From contig NZ_JABGCG010000001.1 in the NCBI RefSeq assembly GCF_019799925.1, positions 248,001 through 312,000 of the forward strand: a DNA stretch of 64,000 nt, read 5' to 3'. This DNA is from Blastococcus sp. CPCC 205250. Lineage in GTDB: Bacteria > Actinomycetota > Actinomycetes > Mycobacteriales > Geodermatophilaceae. The translations under genes and the position numbers were made by a program. Positions 36,007-45,005 of this stretch are shown here, in pieces. Each line of letters begins with the position of its first letter. The stretch's first letter is position 1. The notes beneath the pieces were generated by a model, which was not told the DNA's origin, did no database searches, and saw only the letters and a list, made by a program, of their open reading frames with translations.

Positions 36007-36012
36007 TACGGT
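36007..36012 (+). promoter_or_regulatory. Putative -10 element for a leaderless DUF2252 mRNA
   Basis: TACGGT lies 6 nt before GTG 36019 within the 56-bp divergent gap. Confidence 0.45.
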
Positions 36013-36018
36013 TCCCCC

Positions 36019-37383
36019 GTGCCAGATTCCCCCCTAGGGGTCACCCCCAGCCGAACCGACGGTGAACGCTCGCAGCTGATCGTCGACACCTTGGTCGAGG
36101 CCTTCAGCGACCTGATGGAGGCCGACGCGGACGCCTTCCGGACCAAGTTCCGCAAGATGGCGGCCGACCCGTTCGCCTTCTACCGCGGCAGCGCCTGCCT
36201 CTTCTACGCCGACATGGCCGAGCTCGACGACCGCTGGTCGGACGAGCGGACCGGCCGGGTGTGGATCCAGGGAGACCTGCACGCCGAGAACTTCGGCACC
36301 TACATGGACGCCCAGGGGCGCATCGTCTTCGACGTCAACGACTTCGACGAGGCGTACCTCGGCCACGTCAGCTGGGACCTGCGGCGCTTCGCGGCCAGCT
36401 TCGCGCTGCTGGCCTGGAGCAAGGCGCTGGGCGACGACGTGATCGGCGAGCTGCTGCGCACCTACGTGGGCGCCTACCTCGACCAGGTCGCGGCCTTCAC
36501 CCGGTCCGACGACGACCGCTCCTTCGCGCTCACCCGCGACAACACCGAGGGCGCCGTCCGCGACGCCATCCTGGCCACGACCGCGCGCAGCCGGCTCGGG
36601 CTGCTGGACCGCATGACCGTCGTCGAGGGCTTCGAGCGGCGGTTCGCCGACAACGGGCGCAACCGCCGCCTGGACGACGACGAGCGCGCCCGGGTGCTCG
36701 AGGCGCTGGAGCAGTACCGGCGCACGCTGCTGCCCCCGCCGCGCCGGCGGGACGTCACCTTCGAGGTCAAGGACGTCGTCGGCACCGGTGGCTTCGGCAT
36801 CGGCAGCGCCGGGCTCCCGGCCTACAACGTGCTGCTCGAGGGCTACGACCAGGCGCTGGAGAACGACGTCGTCCTCTCGCTGAAGCAGGGCAACGTCGCC
36901 GCGCCCAGCCGCATCGTGCGCGACCCGGAGATCCGGGGGTCCTTCGAGCACGAGGGGCACCGGACGGCGGTGAGCCGCCGCGCGCTCCAGGCCAACGCGT
37001 CGCAGTTCCTCGGCTGGACCGAGATCGACGGCGTCGGCTTCGTCGTCGCGGAGCTGTCGCCCTACGAGGTGGACCTCGAGTGGGACGACCTCACCGAGCC
37101 CGAGGAGATGGCGCCGGTGCTCGTCCAGCTCGGCCGCGCCACGGCGAAGATGCACTGCGTGGGGGACGCCGACAGCGAGCACACGCTCGTGCCGTTCCAG
37201 ACCGAGGAGGCGATCACCGCCCTCGTCGGGGACCGCCGCGAGGAGCTGTGCGCCGACCTCGTCGACTTCGCGCACGCCTACGCCCGGCGCGCGCAGGCCG
37301 ACCACCGGCTGTTCGTCGACGCCTTCCGCGCCGGGGCCATCCCGGGGATCAGCTCCAGCGGCGCGCACCCGGGGCGGCGCTGA
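36019..37383 (+). CDS. DUF2252 family protein
   Basis: The 454-aa protein has the DUF2252 hallmarks RVWIQGDLHAENFGTY and IVFDVNDFDEA, which resemble the catalytic HGDxxxxN and DxD loops of aminoglycoside/choline-kinase-like enzymes. The aspartates are kept, so phosphotransfer to a small molecule is possible, but no activity is established to my knowledge. Other blocks are FYRGSACLFYADM at about 52-64 and TGGFGIGSAGLPAYNVLLEG. It is divergent from the SGNH esterase and convergent with the VWA gene. It has no signal peptide. Confidence 0.85.
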   Translation: MPDSPLGVTPSRTDGERSQLIVDTLVEAFSDLMEADADAFRTKFRKMAADPFAFYRGSACLFYADMAELDDRWSDERTGRVWIQGDLHAENFGTYMDAQGRIVFDVNDFDEAYLGHVSWDLRRFAASFALLAWSKALGDDVIGELLRTYVGAYLDQVAAFTRSDDDRSFALTRDNTEGAVRDAILATTARSRLGLLDRMTVVEGFERRFADNGRNRRLDDDERARVLEALEQYRRTLLPPPRRRDVTFEVKDVVGTGGFGIGSAGLPAYNVLLEGYDQALENDVVLSLKQGNVAAPSRIVRDPEIRGSFEHEGHRTAVSRRALQANASQFLGWTEIDGVGFVVAELSPYEVDLEWDDLTEPEEMAPVLVQLGRATAKMHCVGDADSEHTLVPFQTEEAITALVGDRREELCADLVDFAHAYARRAQADHRLFVDAFRAGAIPGISSSGAHPGRR

Positions 37384-37402
37384 CGGGCCGCCCCGGGTGC
37401 GG

Positions 37403-39388
37403 TCACCGGGCGCGCCTGCCCCGCCGCGCCCGCAGGTAGTCGGCGACGACGTACTCGCCGAGGCGGTCGCCGTCGGGCGTGAACACCCGCCCGCCGGCGC
37501 GCGCGGTGATGTCGTGCACGAAGTGCACCAGCGCCGGCTCCGGGTCCAGCGCGAAGACGTTGAGCGTGGCGCCCGTGCGGGCCACCTTCTCCACCTCCGC
37601 GACGGTGCGGGCGATCGTCTCCGGCATCGGCGGCCAGCAGAAGAACGGCGTGCCGTCCGGCTCCAGGTGCGCGGTGGGCTCGCCGTCGGTGACCACCAGG
37701 ACCACCGGCTCGGCGTCCCGGTGCCGGGCCAGGAACCGCCGGGCCAGCATCAGCCCGTGCTGCAGGTTGGTGCCCTGCAGGGTGTCCACGCTCAGCTCGG
37801 CGAGGGTCTCCGGGCGCAGCACCTGGGCCACCGACGAGAAGCCGATGATCTGGATGGCGTCCTGCGGGAAGCGGGTCGTCACCAGCGAGTGCAGTGCCAT
37901 CGCCGTCGACTTGGCCGCACCCCACGTGCCGCGCAGCGCCATCGAGTAGGACAGGTCGACCAGCAGGGCGACCGCGGCGCCGGTGCGCCGCTCGGTCTCG
38001 ACGACCTCGAAGTCCTCCACGGCGATGCGCACCGCCCGCTGCTCTGCCGGCGCCGGCGTGCCGGCGTTGCGGAGGACGGCGTTGCGCACGGTGCGGACGA
38101 CGTCCAGCGGCTGCTCGTCGCCGAACTGCCACTCCCGCGACGCCCCGGTCAGCTCACCGGCGGCCCCGGCGTCGGCGACGTCGTGGTCCCCGCGGCCGGC
38201 CGAGTCCAGCTGGGCGAACACCCGCCGCAGGGCGGTGGCCCCCAGCCGCCGGACCGCCTTGGGCGAGAGCTCCAGCTTGCCGTCGGTCCGGTTGAGGTAC
38301 CCCTGCCGCTCCAGCTCGCGCTCCAGCTGGCGCAGGGCCGCCAGGTCGTCGACGGCCTCGCGGCCGAGCGCCTGCTCGAGCAGCTCCTCGTCGACGTCGG
38401 CCAGCGAGGCCCCGGCGTAGCCCTGGGAGAGCTGGTTGGACAGCGCCTCCAGGTCGGCCAGCTCGGCGACCGCGCTCGTGGCGTCGCCCAGGCCCAGCGG
38501 CTGGTCGCCGTCGGGCACCTGCCCGCGCTGCCCCCACGGCAGGTCCGGCCGAGCCTGGCGCAGCGCGTCCTGCAGGTGGGACATCTCGCTGGCCAGCCCC
38601 ATGTCCTGCATGGTCTGCGCCATCAGGTCCGCCAGCTCGGCCCGCTGGTCGGGGGACAGGCCGGCCATCATCCGCTCCTGCGCCGCGGCCCGGCGGGCGA
38701 GGGAGTCGATCAGCTCGTCGACCGACTGCGGGTCGTCGGGGAAGAACTGCCCGTGCTTGTCCATGAACTCGGCGAAGCGCTCGTCGGTGTCCTCGCCCCG
38801 GTTGTGCGCGTCGACCAGCTGCGACAGGTCGGCCACCATGTCGCGGACGGCCTGCATGTCCTGCTCGGTGGCGTTCTCCAGCGCCTGCTTCATCGACGCG
38901 AAGGAGCTGTCGAGCACCTCCCGGCGCAGCGTGTCCTGGATCTGCTCGTAGGCCTGCCGGGCCTCGTCGCTGCGCCACGGGTAGTCCTTGAGCGCCCGGA
39001 CGGCGCCCGCGGTGTCCTGCGGGAGCGCGTCGAGCTCGGCCTCGGCCAGCCGGGCGGCGTCGTCCGGGTCGGGGAACAGGGCCCGGCGCTCGGCCTCGAG
39101 TGCGGTGTCCAGCAGCTCGCGCACCTCCTGCAGCGTGCCGTCGAGCCGGCCGGCCTGGCGGGCCTTGCGCAGCCGGTCGCGGACGTTGCGCCGCAGGTCG
39201 TCCAGGCCGCGGCGGCCCTCCATGCCGCGCCGCAGCAGCTCGCGCAGCGCCTCCTTGACGCCGTTGCCGCTGAGCACCGAGTCGCCGATCTCGTCGACGG
39301 CGTCCCCGAGGTCGTAGGGCGGGGCGAGCGGGTCGGGCCCGCCCCGCCAGCGGCCGTACCGGTACCCCTTGCCGGGGCGGCGAGCCAT
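37403..39388 (-). CDS. VWA-domain protein partnered with a MoxR-type AAA ATPase
   Basis: The 661-aa protein has a long charged helical N-terminal part (about 1-430, many Asp/Glu/Arg) and a C-terminal von Willebrand A domain. The MIDAS site is complete: DLSYSM near 475, a Thr in QGTNLQHG and VVTDGEPTAHLEPDG. Such proteins work with the adjacent AAA ATPase as a metal-chelatase-like or chaperone machine that remodels a target. It follows the AAA gene by one base, so the two are one operon. The target is unknown. Confidence 0.85.
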   Translation of the reverse strand: MARRPGKGYRYGRWRGGPDPLAPPYDLGDAVDEIGDSVLSGNGVKEALRELLRRGMEGRRGLDDLRRNVRDRLRKARQAGRLDGTLQEVRELLDTALEAERRALFPDPDDAARLAEAELDALPQDTAGAVRALKDYPWRSDEARQAYEQIQDTLRREVLDSSFASMKQALENATEQDMQAVRDMVADLSQLVDAHNRGEDTDERFAEFMDKHGQFFPDDPQSVDELIDSLARRAAAQERMMAGLSPDQRAELADLMAQTMQDMGLASEMSHLQDALRQARPDLPWGQRGQVPDGDQPLGLGDATSAVAELADLEALSNQLSQGYAGASLADVDEELLEQALGREAVDDLAALRQLERELERQGYLNRTDGKLELSPKAVRRLGATALRRVFAQLDSAGRGDHDVADAGAAGELTGASREWQFGDEQPLDVVRTVRNAVLRNAGTPAPAEQRAVRIAVEDFEVVETERRTGAAVALLVDLSYSMALRGTWGAAKSTAMALHSLVTTRFPQDAIQIIGFSSVAQVLRPETLAELSVDTLQGTNLQHGLMLARRFLARHRDAEPVVLVVTDGEPTAHLEPDGTPFFCWPPMPETIARTVAEVEKVARTGATLNVFALDPEPALVHFVHDITARAGGRVFTPDGDRLGEYVVADYLRARRGRRAR

Positions 39389-39389
39389 C

Positions 39390-40856
39390 TCAGGCCCCGT
39401 ACACGGTGCGGGAGCCGTCGGTGTCCTTGGCCAGCCGCCGGGTCAGGTAGAGGCCCTCGAGCGCGAACTCCACCGCGGCCGCGGCCTGCTCGGCGGACTG
39501 CTCGCCCTCCGGGACGCCGAGGCGGCCGAGCAGCTCGGCCAGCTTCGGGATGGTGCCCAGCTGGCCCAGCAGTGCGGCGGCCGGCACGAGCTCGCCGGAC
39601 TCGACGGTCTCCCCGCCGGTGAAGTGCTCCTGCAGCCCGGTGAGGTCCAACCCGGCGCAGCGCGCGCGGAACGTCTGCGCGGTCGCCTGCCGCAGCAGGT
39701 GCTCGAGCACCTCCAGCTCGCGGTCGTCGTCGGGGTCGCTGCCGGCGTCGGCGAACTCCACCTTGCCGCGGCTGGCCGGCACGACGGCCGGCAGGTCCAC
39801 CACCCGGGCCACCGGGCGGGTCTCCCCGGCGACGGCGGCCCGGCGGACGGCGGAGCCGGCGAGGGTCTCGAGGGCGGCGATGGCGAAGCGGGCGCTGACC
39901 CCCGACCGCTGGTCCACGGAGCTGGACTCCCGGACCAGGCGGGTGAACCGGGCGACGATCTCGACCAGGTGCTCGGGCACCACCGGGGAGTCGAGGGTGG
40001 GCATCGCGTCCGGCGTGCCCAGGCCGCTGGTGCGCGCCTCCTGGTGGAGCAGGCGGATCTCGTCGGCCAGCTCGATCGGGTAGTGGGTGCGCACCTCGGT
40101 GCCGAAGCGGTCCTTGAGCGGCGTGATGATCCGCCCGCGGTTGGTGTAGTCCTCGGGGTTGGCGCTGGCGACCAGCAGCAGGTCCAGGGGCAGCCGCACG
40201 CGGTAGCCGCGGATCTGGATGTCGCGCTCCTCCAGCACGTTGAGCAGCGCCACCTGGATGCGCTCGGCGAGGTCGGGCAGCTCGTTGACGCTGAAGATGC
40301 CGCGGTTGGTGCGCGGCACGAGGCCGTAGTGCACCGTCTCCGGGTCGCCGAGGGTGCGGCCCTCGGCGACCTTGATCGGGTCGACGTCGCCGATCAGGTC
40401 GCCGACGCTGGTGTCGGGGGTGGCCAGCTTCTCGCCGAAGCGCTCGCTGCGGTGCAGCCAGCCGACCGGGGTGTCGTCGCCGTGCTCGGCGATCTGCCGG
40501 TGCGCCCAGACCGAGATCGGGTGCAGCGGGTGCTCGTTGAGCTCGCTGCCGGCCAGGACCGGCGTCCACTCGTCGAGCAGGCCGACCAGGGTGCGGATGA
40601 GCCGGGTCTTGCCCTGGCCGCGCTCGCCGAGCAGGACGAGGTCGTGACCGGCGATGAGGGCGCGCTCGACCTCGGGGACGACGGTGTCGTCGAAGCCGAC
40701 GATGCCGGGCAGCGAGGGCTCGCCGGCCGCCAGCCGGGAGAGCAGGTTGGCGCGGATCTCGGCCTTGACGGGCCGGAAGGCGGCCCCGGCGGCGCGGAGC
40801 TCGCCGAGGGTGGTGGGGGCGGGGGGAGCGGGTGCCGTGGAGGCGGGGTCCGTCAC
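39390..40856 (-). CDS. MoxR/Mg-chelatase-type AAA+ ATPase
   Basis: The 488-aa ATPase has Walker A LGERGQGKTRL (about 93-103), the chelatase-type Walker B block GIFSVNELPDLAERIQVALL, a sensor ASANPEDYTNRGRI and an arginine-finger block LKDRFGTEVRTHYP. It matches the ATPase subunit of AAA/VWA pairs related to magnesium chelatase BchI/BchD. GTG 40856 was chosen because TACCTT lies 7 nt upstream on the minus strand, giving a leaderless start. Partner: the VWA protein just downstream. Confidence 0.88.
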   Translation of the reverse strand: MTDPASTAPAPPAPTTLGELRAAGAAFRPVKAEIRANLLSRLAAGEPSLPGIVGFDDTVVPEVERALIAGHDLVLLGERGQGKTRLIRTLVGLLDEWTPVLAGSELNEHPLHPISVWAHRQIAEHGDDTPVGWLHRSERFGEKLATPDTSVGDLIGDVDPIKVAEGRTLGDPETVHYGLVPRTNRGIFSVNELPDLAERIQVALLNVLEERDIQIRGYRVRLPLDLLLVASANPEDYTNRGRIITPLKDRFGTEVRTHYPIELADEIRLLHQEARTSGLGTPDAMPTLDSPVVPEHLVEIVARFTRLVRESSSVDQRSGVSARFAIAALETLAGSAVRRAAVAGETRPVARVVDLPAVVPASRGKVEFADAGSDPDDDRELEVLEHLLRQATAQTFRARCAGLDLTGLQEHFTGGETVESGELVPAAALLGQLGTIPKLAELLGRLGVPEGEQSAEQAAAAVEFALEGLYLTRRLAKDTDGSRTVYGA

Positions 40857-40863
40857 CTCGCCA

Positions 40864-40869
40864 AAGGTA
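40864..40869 (-). promoter_or_regulatory. Putative -10 element for the leaderless AAA/VWA operon
   Basis: TACCTT (minus strand) lies 7 nt before GTG 40856, with no ribosome site between. The divergent threonine dehydratase start is about 75 bp away. Confidence 0.5.
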
Positions 40870-40944
40870 CGACGGCCTGATGACGCTGTCGTCCCCTTGG
40901 GCGACCACGGGCGACGGCGGCTCCGCTGGGGGAACGATGGGCCC

Positions 40945-42159
40945 GTGTCCGTCCCCCTCGTCACCGGTGCCGACGTCGAGGCCGCCGCGGCGCTGCTGGC
41001 CGACGTCGTCCGCCGCACGCCGCTGCACCACTCCCGCGCGCTGGCCGATCTCGTCGGCGGGCCGGTGTGGCTCAAGAGCGAGAACCTGCAGCGGACGGGG
41101 TCGTTCAAGATCCGCGGCGCCTACACGCGCATCGCCCGGCTGACCGAGGACGAGCGGGCGCGCGGTGTGGTGGCGGCCAGCGCCGGCAACCACGCGCAGG
41201 GGGTGGCGCTGGCCGCCCGGCTGCTCGGGGTGCGGGCGACGGTCTTCATGCCGGTGTCGGCGCCGCTGCCCAAGGTGGCGGCCACCCGCGGCTACGGCGC
41301 GACGGTCGAGCTGACCGGCGCCACGCTCACCGAGGCGCTGGCGGCCGCCGTCGCGCACGCCGCGGCCACGGACGCCGTCTTCGTCCACCCCTTCGACCAC
41401 CCCGACGTCATCGCCGGCCAGGGCACCGTCGGCCTCGAGGTGGTGGAGCAGTGTCCGGGGGTGGCCACGGTCGTCGTCCCGGCCGGGGGTGGCGGGCTCG
41501 TCTCCGGCACGGCCGCCGCGGTGCGCGCCGTGCGGCCCGACGTCCGGCTGGTCGCCGTCCAGGCGGAGGGGGCCGCGGCCTTCCCGGGGTCGCTGGCCGC
41601 GGGCAGGCCGGTGCCGCTGACCTCGACGCTCACGATGGCCGACGGGATCGCGGTGGGTGCGCCGGGGGAGCTCACTCTCGCGCACGTGCGCGACCTGGTC
41701 GACGACGTCGTCACGGTGTCGGAGGAGGACCTGTCCCGGGCCCTGCTGTTCTGCCTGGAGCGGGCCAAACTGGTCGTCGAGCCGGCCGGCGTCGCCGCCG
41801 TCGCGGCGCTGCTCGCCGAGCCGGGCGCGTTCCGGCCGCCCGTGGTGGCCGTGGTCTCCGGCGGCAACGTCGACCCGGTGCTGCTGATGAAGGTCGTCCA
41901 GCACGGCATGACCGCGGCCGGGCGCTACCTGTCCCTGCGGCTGCGCGTGCCCGACCGGCCCGGCTCGCTCGTGGCGGTCCTGTCCGAGCTCGCCGCGTGC
42001 GGGGCCAACGTCCTGGAGGTCGAGCACGAGCGGACGTCGCAGCGGCTGCACGTCGGGGAGGTCGAGGTCGCCGTCGTCGTGGAGACCCGCGGGCCCGACC
42101 ACGCCGGCCGGGTCCTGGAGGGCCTGCGAGCCGGTGCCTACGCCGTCGAGGTGACCTGA
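40945..42159 (+). CDS. ilvA: Threonine ammonia-lyase (threonine dehydratase) with C-terminal ACT domain
   Basis: The 404-aa PLP enzyme turns L-threonine into 2-oxobutanoate and ammonia, the first step to isoleucine. Lys 55 in TGSFKIRGAYTR should bind PLP. SAGNHAQGVA and the phosphate-binding PAGGGGLVSG are present, and SGGNVDPVLL closes the catalytic domain. A single ACT-like domain (about 325-404, LRLRVPDRPGSLVAVLSEL) would bind a regulatory amino acid. This short form is usual in actinobacteria. The start codon GTG 40945 has no ribosome site. Confidence 0.93.
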   Translation: MSVPLVTGADVEAAAALLADVVRRTPLHHSRALADLVGGPVWLKSENLQRTGSFKIRGAYTRIARLTEDERARGVVAASAGNHAQGVALAARLLGVRATVFMPVSAPLPKVAATRGYGATVELTGATLTEALAAAVAHAAATDAVFVHPFDHPDVIAGQGTVGLEVVEQCPGVATVVVPAGGGGLVSGTAAAVRAVRPDVRLVAVQAEGAAAFPGSLAAGRPVPLTSTLTMADGIAVGAPGELTLAHVRDLVDDVVTVSEEDLSRALLFCLERAKLVVEPAGVAAVAALLAEPGAFRPPVVAVVSGGNVDPVLLMKVVQHGMTAAGRYLSLRLRVPDRPGSLVAVLSELAACGANVLEVEHERTSQRLHVGEVEVAVVVETRGPDHAGRVLEGLRAGAYAVEVT

Positions 42160-42230
42160 CGCCGACGGGTCCGACCGTGCGTCCGTACCGCCGGACCGCC
42201 CGCTGCCGGACCCGTAGCAGGATGGCGGCG

Positions 42231-44279
42231 ATGAGCGCCGACCAGATCCCCTCCGCCAACCCGCTGCTCGAGCCCTCCCCGCTGCCCTTCGAGCTGCCGC
42301 CGTTCGCCGACGTGACGCTCGAGCACTGCCGCGAGGCGGTGCTGGCGGGCATGGCCGAGCAGCGGGCCGAGGTCGCCGCGATCGCCGGCTCGGCCGAGGC
42401 GCCGACCCCCGAGAACACGGTGGTCGCGCTGGAGCGCTCCGGGCGGCTGCTGCGCCGGGCCGGCGCGGTCCTGGGCAACCTCTCCTCGTCGCTGTCGACG
42501 CCGCGGCTGCGGGAGATCGAGCGCGAGCTGGCCCCGGTGCAGTCGGCGCACTCCGACGCCATCCGGCTGGACCCGGCGCTGTTCGCGCGCATCGACGCCG
42601 TCCACGCCGGGCGGGAGGCCGCCGGGCTGGACGCCGAGTCGCTGCGCCTGGTCGAGCGCTACCACCTGGACTTCGTGCTCGCCGGCGCCCGGCTGGACGA
42701 GGCCGGCCGGGCCCGGCTGACCGAGCTCAACGCCGAGCTGTCGGAGCTGTCGACGACCTTCGCCCAGAACCTGCAGGCGGCCACCGAGGCCGCGGCCGTG
42801 CGGGTCAGTGACGTCGCCGAGCTCGACGGGCTCGGGGCGGAGGAGGTGGCCGCGGCCGCCCGGGCCGCCGCCGACCGCGGCCTCGACGGGTACCTGGTCA
42901 CCCTCGTGCTGCCCACCGGCCAGCCGGTGCTCGCCAAGCTGCGCGACCGCGAGCTGCGCCGCCGGGTGTTCGAGGCCTCGGTCGGCCGCGCGTCGGGCGG
43001 TGAGCACGACAACGGGCCGGTCGCCGTCCGCATCGCGCGGCTGCGGGCCGAGCGGGCGCGACTGCTCGGCTTCGACACGCACGCCGACCTGGTGCTGGCC
43101 GACCAGACCGCGGGGACGGCCGAGGCGGTCGACGCCATGCTCGCCACGATGGTCGGCCCGTCGATCGCCAACGCCCGGACCGAGGCAGCGGCCCTCGCCG
43201 AGGTCGCCGCCACCGACGGGGTGGAGCTCGCCGCCTGGGACTGGGCCTTCTACAGCGAGCGGGTGCGCGCCGAGCGCTACGCCGTCGACACCGCGGCGCT
43301 GCGCCCGTACTTCGAGCTGGACCGGGTGCTGGTCGACGGGGTCTTCCACGCTGCCGAGCTCCTCTACGGCTACCGCTTCACCCCGCGCCCGGAGCTGACC
43401 GGCTACCACCCCGACGTCCGGGTCTGGGAGGTCAGCGACGCCTCCGGTGCCGCGGTCGGCCTCTACCTCGGGGACTTCTTCGCCCGGGAGGGCAAGCGCG
43501 GCGGGGCGTGGATGAGCAGCTTCGTCTCGCAGTCGCGGCTGCTGGGCACCCGCCCCGTCGTCGTCAACAACCTGAACGTCAACCGGGCCGCCCCCGGCCA
43601 GCCGACGCTGCTGACCCTCACCGAGGTCGACACGCTGTTCCACGAGTTCGGCCACACGCTGCACGCGCTGAGCTCGGCGGTGACCTATCCGCGGTTCGCC
43701 GGCACGGCGGTGCCCCGGGACTTCGTGGAGTTCCCGAGCCAGGTCAACGAGATGTGGGCGATGTGGCCCGAGGTCCGTGACCACTACGCCCGGCACGCCG
43801 AGACGGGGGAGGCCCTGCCGGCCGAGGTCGTGACGGCGCTCGACGCCGCGGCGCTGTGGGGCGAGGGCTTCGCGACGCTGGAGTACCTCGCCGCGACGCT
43901 GCTCGACCAGGCCTGGCACCGGATCACGCCGGAGACCGAGATCGGGGACCCGGCGGCGTTCGAGGCCCGGGCGCTCGAGGCCGCCGGCGTGGCGTCGGAC
44001 CTGGTGCCGCCCCGCTACCGGACGACGTACTTCCAGCACGTGTTCGCCGGGGGCTACGCGGCCGGCTACTACTCCTACATCTGGTCCGAGGTCCTCGACG
44101 CCGACATGGTCACCTGGTTCGAGGAGAACGGTGGCCTGCGGCGGGAGAACGGCGACGTCTTCCGGGATCGCCTGCTCGCCGTCGGGGGCTCGGTCGACCC
44201 GCTGGAGGCCTTCCGCGCCGTCCGCGGGCGGGACGCCGACCCCGCACCCCTGCTGCGCCGCCGGGGCCTCGCCGCCTGA
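42231..44279 (+). CDS. M3 family oligopeptidase (Dcp/thimet-like)
   Basis: The 682-aa cytoplasmic zinc peptidase has the HExxH motif in TLFHEFGHTLHALSS and the third ligand Glu region FVEFPSQVNEMWAMW just after. Near the end, HVFAGGYAAGYYSYIWSEVLDADM is the conserved substrate-binding block, here in two parts. Length is normal for Dcp. It degrades short peptides. ATG 42231 and ATG 42222 are both possible. The gene ends before copy A of a palindromic repeat. Confidence 0.93.
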   Translation: MSADQIPSANPLLEPSPLPFELPPFADVTLEHCREAVLAGMAEQRAEVAAIAGSAEAPTPENTVVALERSGRLLRRAGAVLGNLSSSLSTPRLREIERELAPVQSAHSDAIRLDPALFARIDAVHAGREAAGLDAESLRLVERYHLDFVLAGARLDEAGRARLTELNAELSELSTTFAQNLQAATEAAAVRVSDVAELDGLGAEEVAAAARAAADRGLDGYLVTLVLPTGQPVLAKLRDRELRRRVFEASVGRASGGEHDNGPVAVRIARLRAERARLLGFDTHADLVLADQTAGTAEAVDAMLATMVGPSIANARTEAAALAEVAATDGVELAAWDWAFYSERVRAERYAVDTAALRPYFELDRVLVDGVFHAAELLYGYRFTPRPELTGYHPDVRVWEVSDASGAAVGLYLGDFFAREGKRGGAWMSSFVSQSRLLGTRPVVVNNLNVNRAAPGQPTLLTLTEVDTLFHEFGHTLHALSSAVTYPRFAGTAVPRDFVEFPSQVNEMWAMWPEVRDHYARHAETGEALPAEVVTALDAAALWGEGFATLEYLAATLLDQAWHRITPETEIGDPAAFEARALEAAGVASDLVPPRYRTTYFQHVFAGGYAAGYYSYIWSEVLDADMVTWFEENGGLRRENGDVFRDRLLAVGGSVDPLEAFRAVRGRDADPAPLLRRRGLAA

Positions 44280-44320
44280 CCCCTCGGCAAGAGGTCCCGC
44301 ATCGCGCGTGACGCGCGCGT

Positions 44321-44382
44321 CTGCGGTGTTCCTCGCGCCTTCGCGGTGCTGCAGCACCGCATGCGCGCGAGGGACACCGCAG
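44321..44382. repeat. Nested palindromic repeat, copy A
   Basis: The outer arms CTGCGGTGTTCCTCGCGC (44321-44338) and 44365-44382 pair with one mismatch. The inner palindrome GCGGTGCTGCAGCACCGC is at 44343-44360. It lies between convergent genes. Copies B and C share the motif TGCGGTnTTCC, an inner GCGGTG hairpin and the reverse arm. Confidence 0.8.
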
Positions 44383-44401
44383 CAGGCCGTGCGCCGGGTG
44401 G

Positions 44402-44617
44402 TCAGGGGTGGAGCTCGTCGACGTACTCCGGGACCTCGCCGTCGGGGAAGCGCTCGTAGCCGGCCGGCGGCTCCTCGCCGTCGGGCGTGCAGGCGAGCCC
44501 GTCGTCCGTCGTCGCGATGGTCCGTACCGGGTACTCGTCGGCCCCGCACACGCGCTCGCGCCATGCGCAGCCACCGGCCGACGACGCGGTCAGCACGGCG
44601 CCGAGCAGCACGACCAT
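44402..44617 (-). CDS. Small lipoprotein-like exported protein
   Basis: The 71-aa ORF starts after GGAGGT at ATG 44617. It has a hydrophobic N-terminus (MVVLLGAVLTASSAGGCAW) with a possible lipid-attachment Cys in AGGC; this lipobox is weak because the -3 residue is not Leu. The mature part has two more Cys (VCGADEYPV, GLACTPDG) and an acidic end. A similar VCG-EYPV pattern occurs in short actinobacterial lipoproteins, but I know no function. Confidence 0.65.
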   Translation of the reverse strand: MVVLLGAVLTASSAGGCAWRERVCGADEYPVRTIATTDDGLACTPDGEEPPAGYERFPDGEVPEYVDELHP

Positions 44618-44667
44618 GGCCGGTGACCTCCGCACGGGACGGCGACGCGGTCCGGAGGACGGCGGTG

Positions 44668-44994
44668 TCACAGCCAGGGGAGCGAGAGCACCAGGTCGAG
44701 GTCGTCGGGGGCCTCGCCGTCGCGGACCAGCCGGTTGGGCTGGCGGTGGCCGCACGCCGTGCAGCGGTGCACCACCTGCCAGCCCTTGCCCGACTTCTCG
44801 ACCAGCCCGATCGGCTCCATGAGCGCGCGGCACTCGCTGGCCCGGTCGCCCGGCAGGTCGTCGACGTGCAGCGACCACAGGCAGAACGGGCAGTGGTTGC
44901 GGTAGTGCCCGTCGGAGTTCGCCGGGACGGCGGCCGAGCAGTGCCCGCACTCGAAGCCGGTGTTCTCCGCCCGCCGGGAGCGCGCCGTGCGCAC
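44668..44994 (-). CDS. RNHCP domain protein
   Basis: This 108-aa protein matches the RNHCP domain: RRAENTGFECGHCSAAV, then HYRNHCPFCLWSLHVD, where RNHCP is the name-giving motif, and HRCTACGHRQPNRLV. The CxxC pairs should form zinc ribbons. The role is unknown; nucleic-acid binding is a guess. The start lies 11 nt after greA on the same strand, so the pair is an operon. GTG 44994 is the assumed start. Confidence 0.82.
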   Translation of the reverse strand: MRTARSRRAENTGFECGHCSAAVPANSDGHYRNHCPFCLWSLHVDDLPGDRASECRALMEPIGLVEKSGKGWQVVHRCTACGHRQPNRLVRDGEAPDDLDLVLSLPWL

Positions 44995-45005
44995 GGGAGT
45001 GCCGG

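Noticed and set aside
36034..37368. Antisense ORF of 444 codons opposite DUF2252
   Set aside because: No family motif, and the plus strand encodes the clear DUF2252 blocks.
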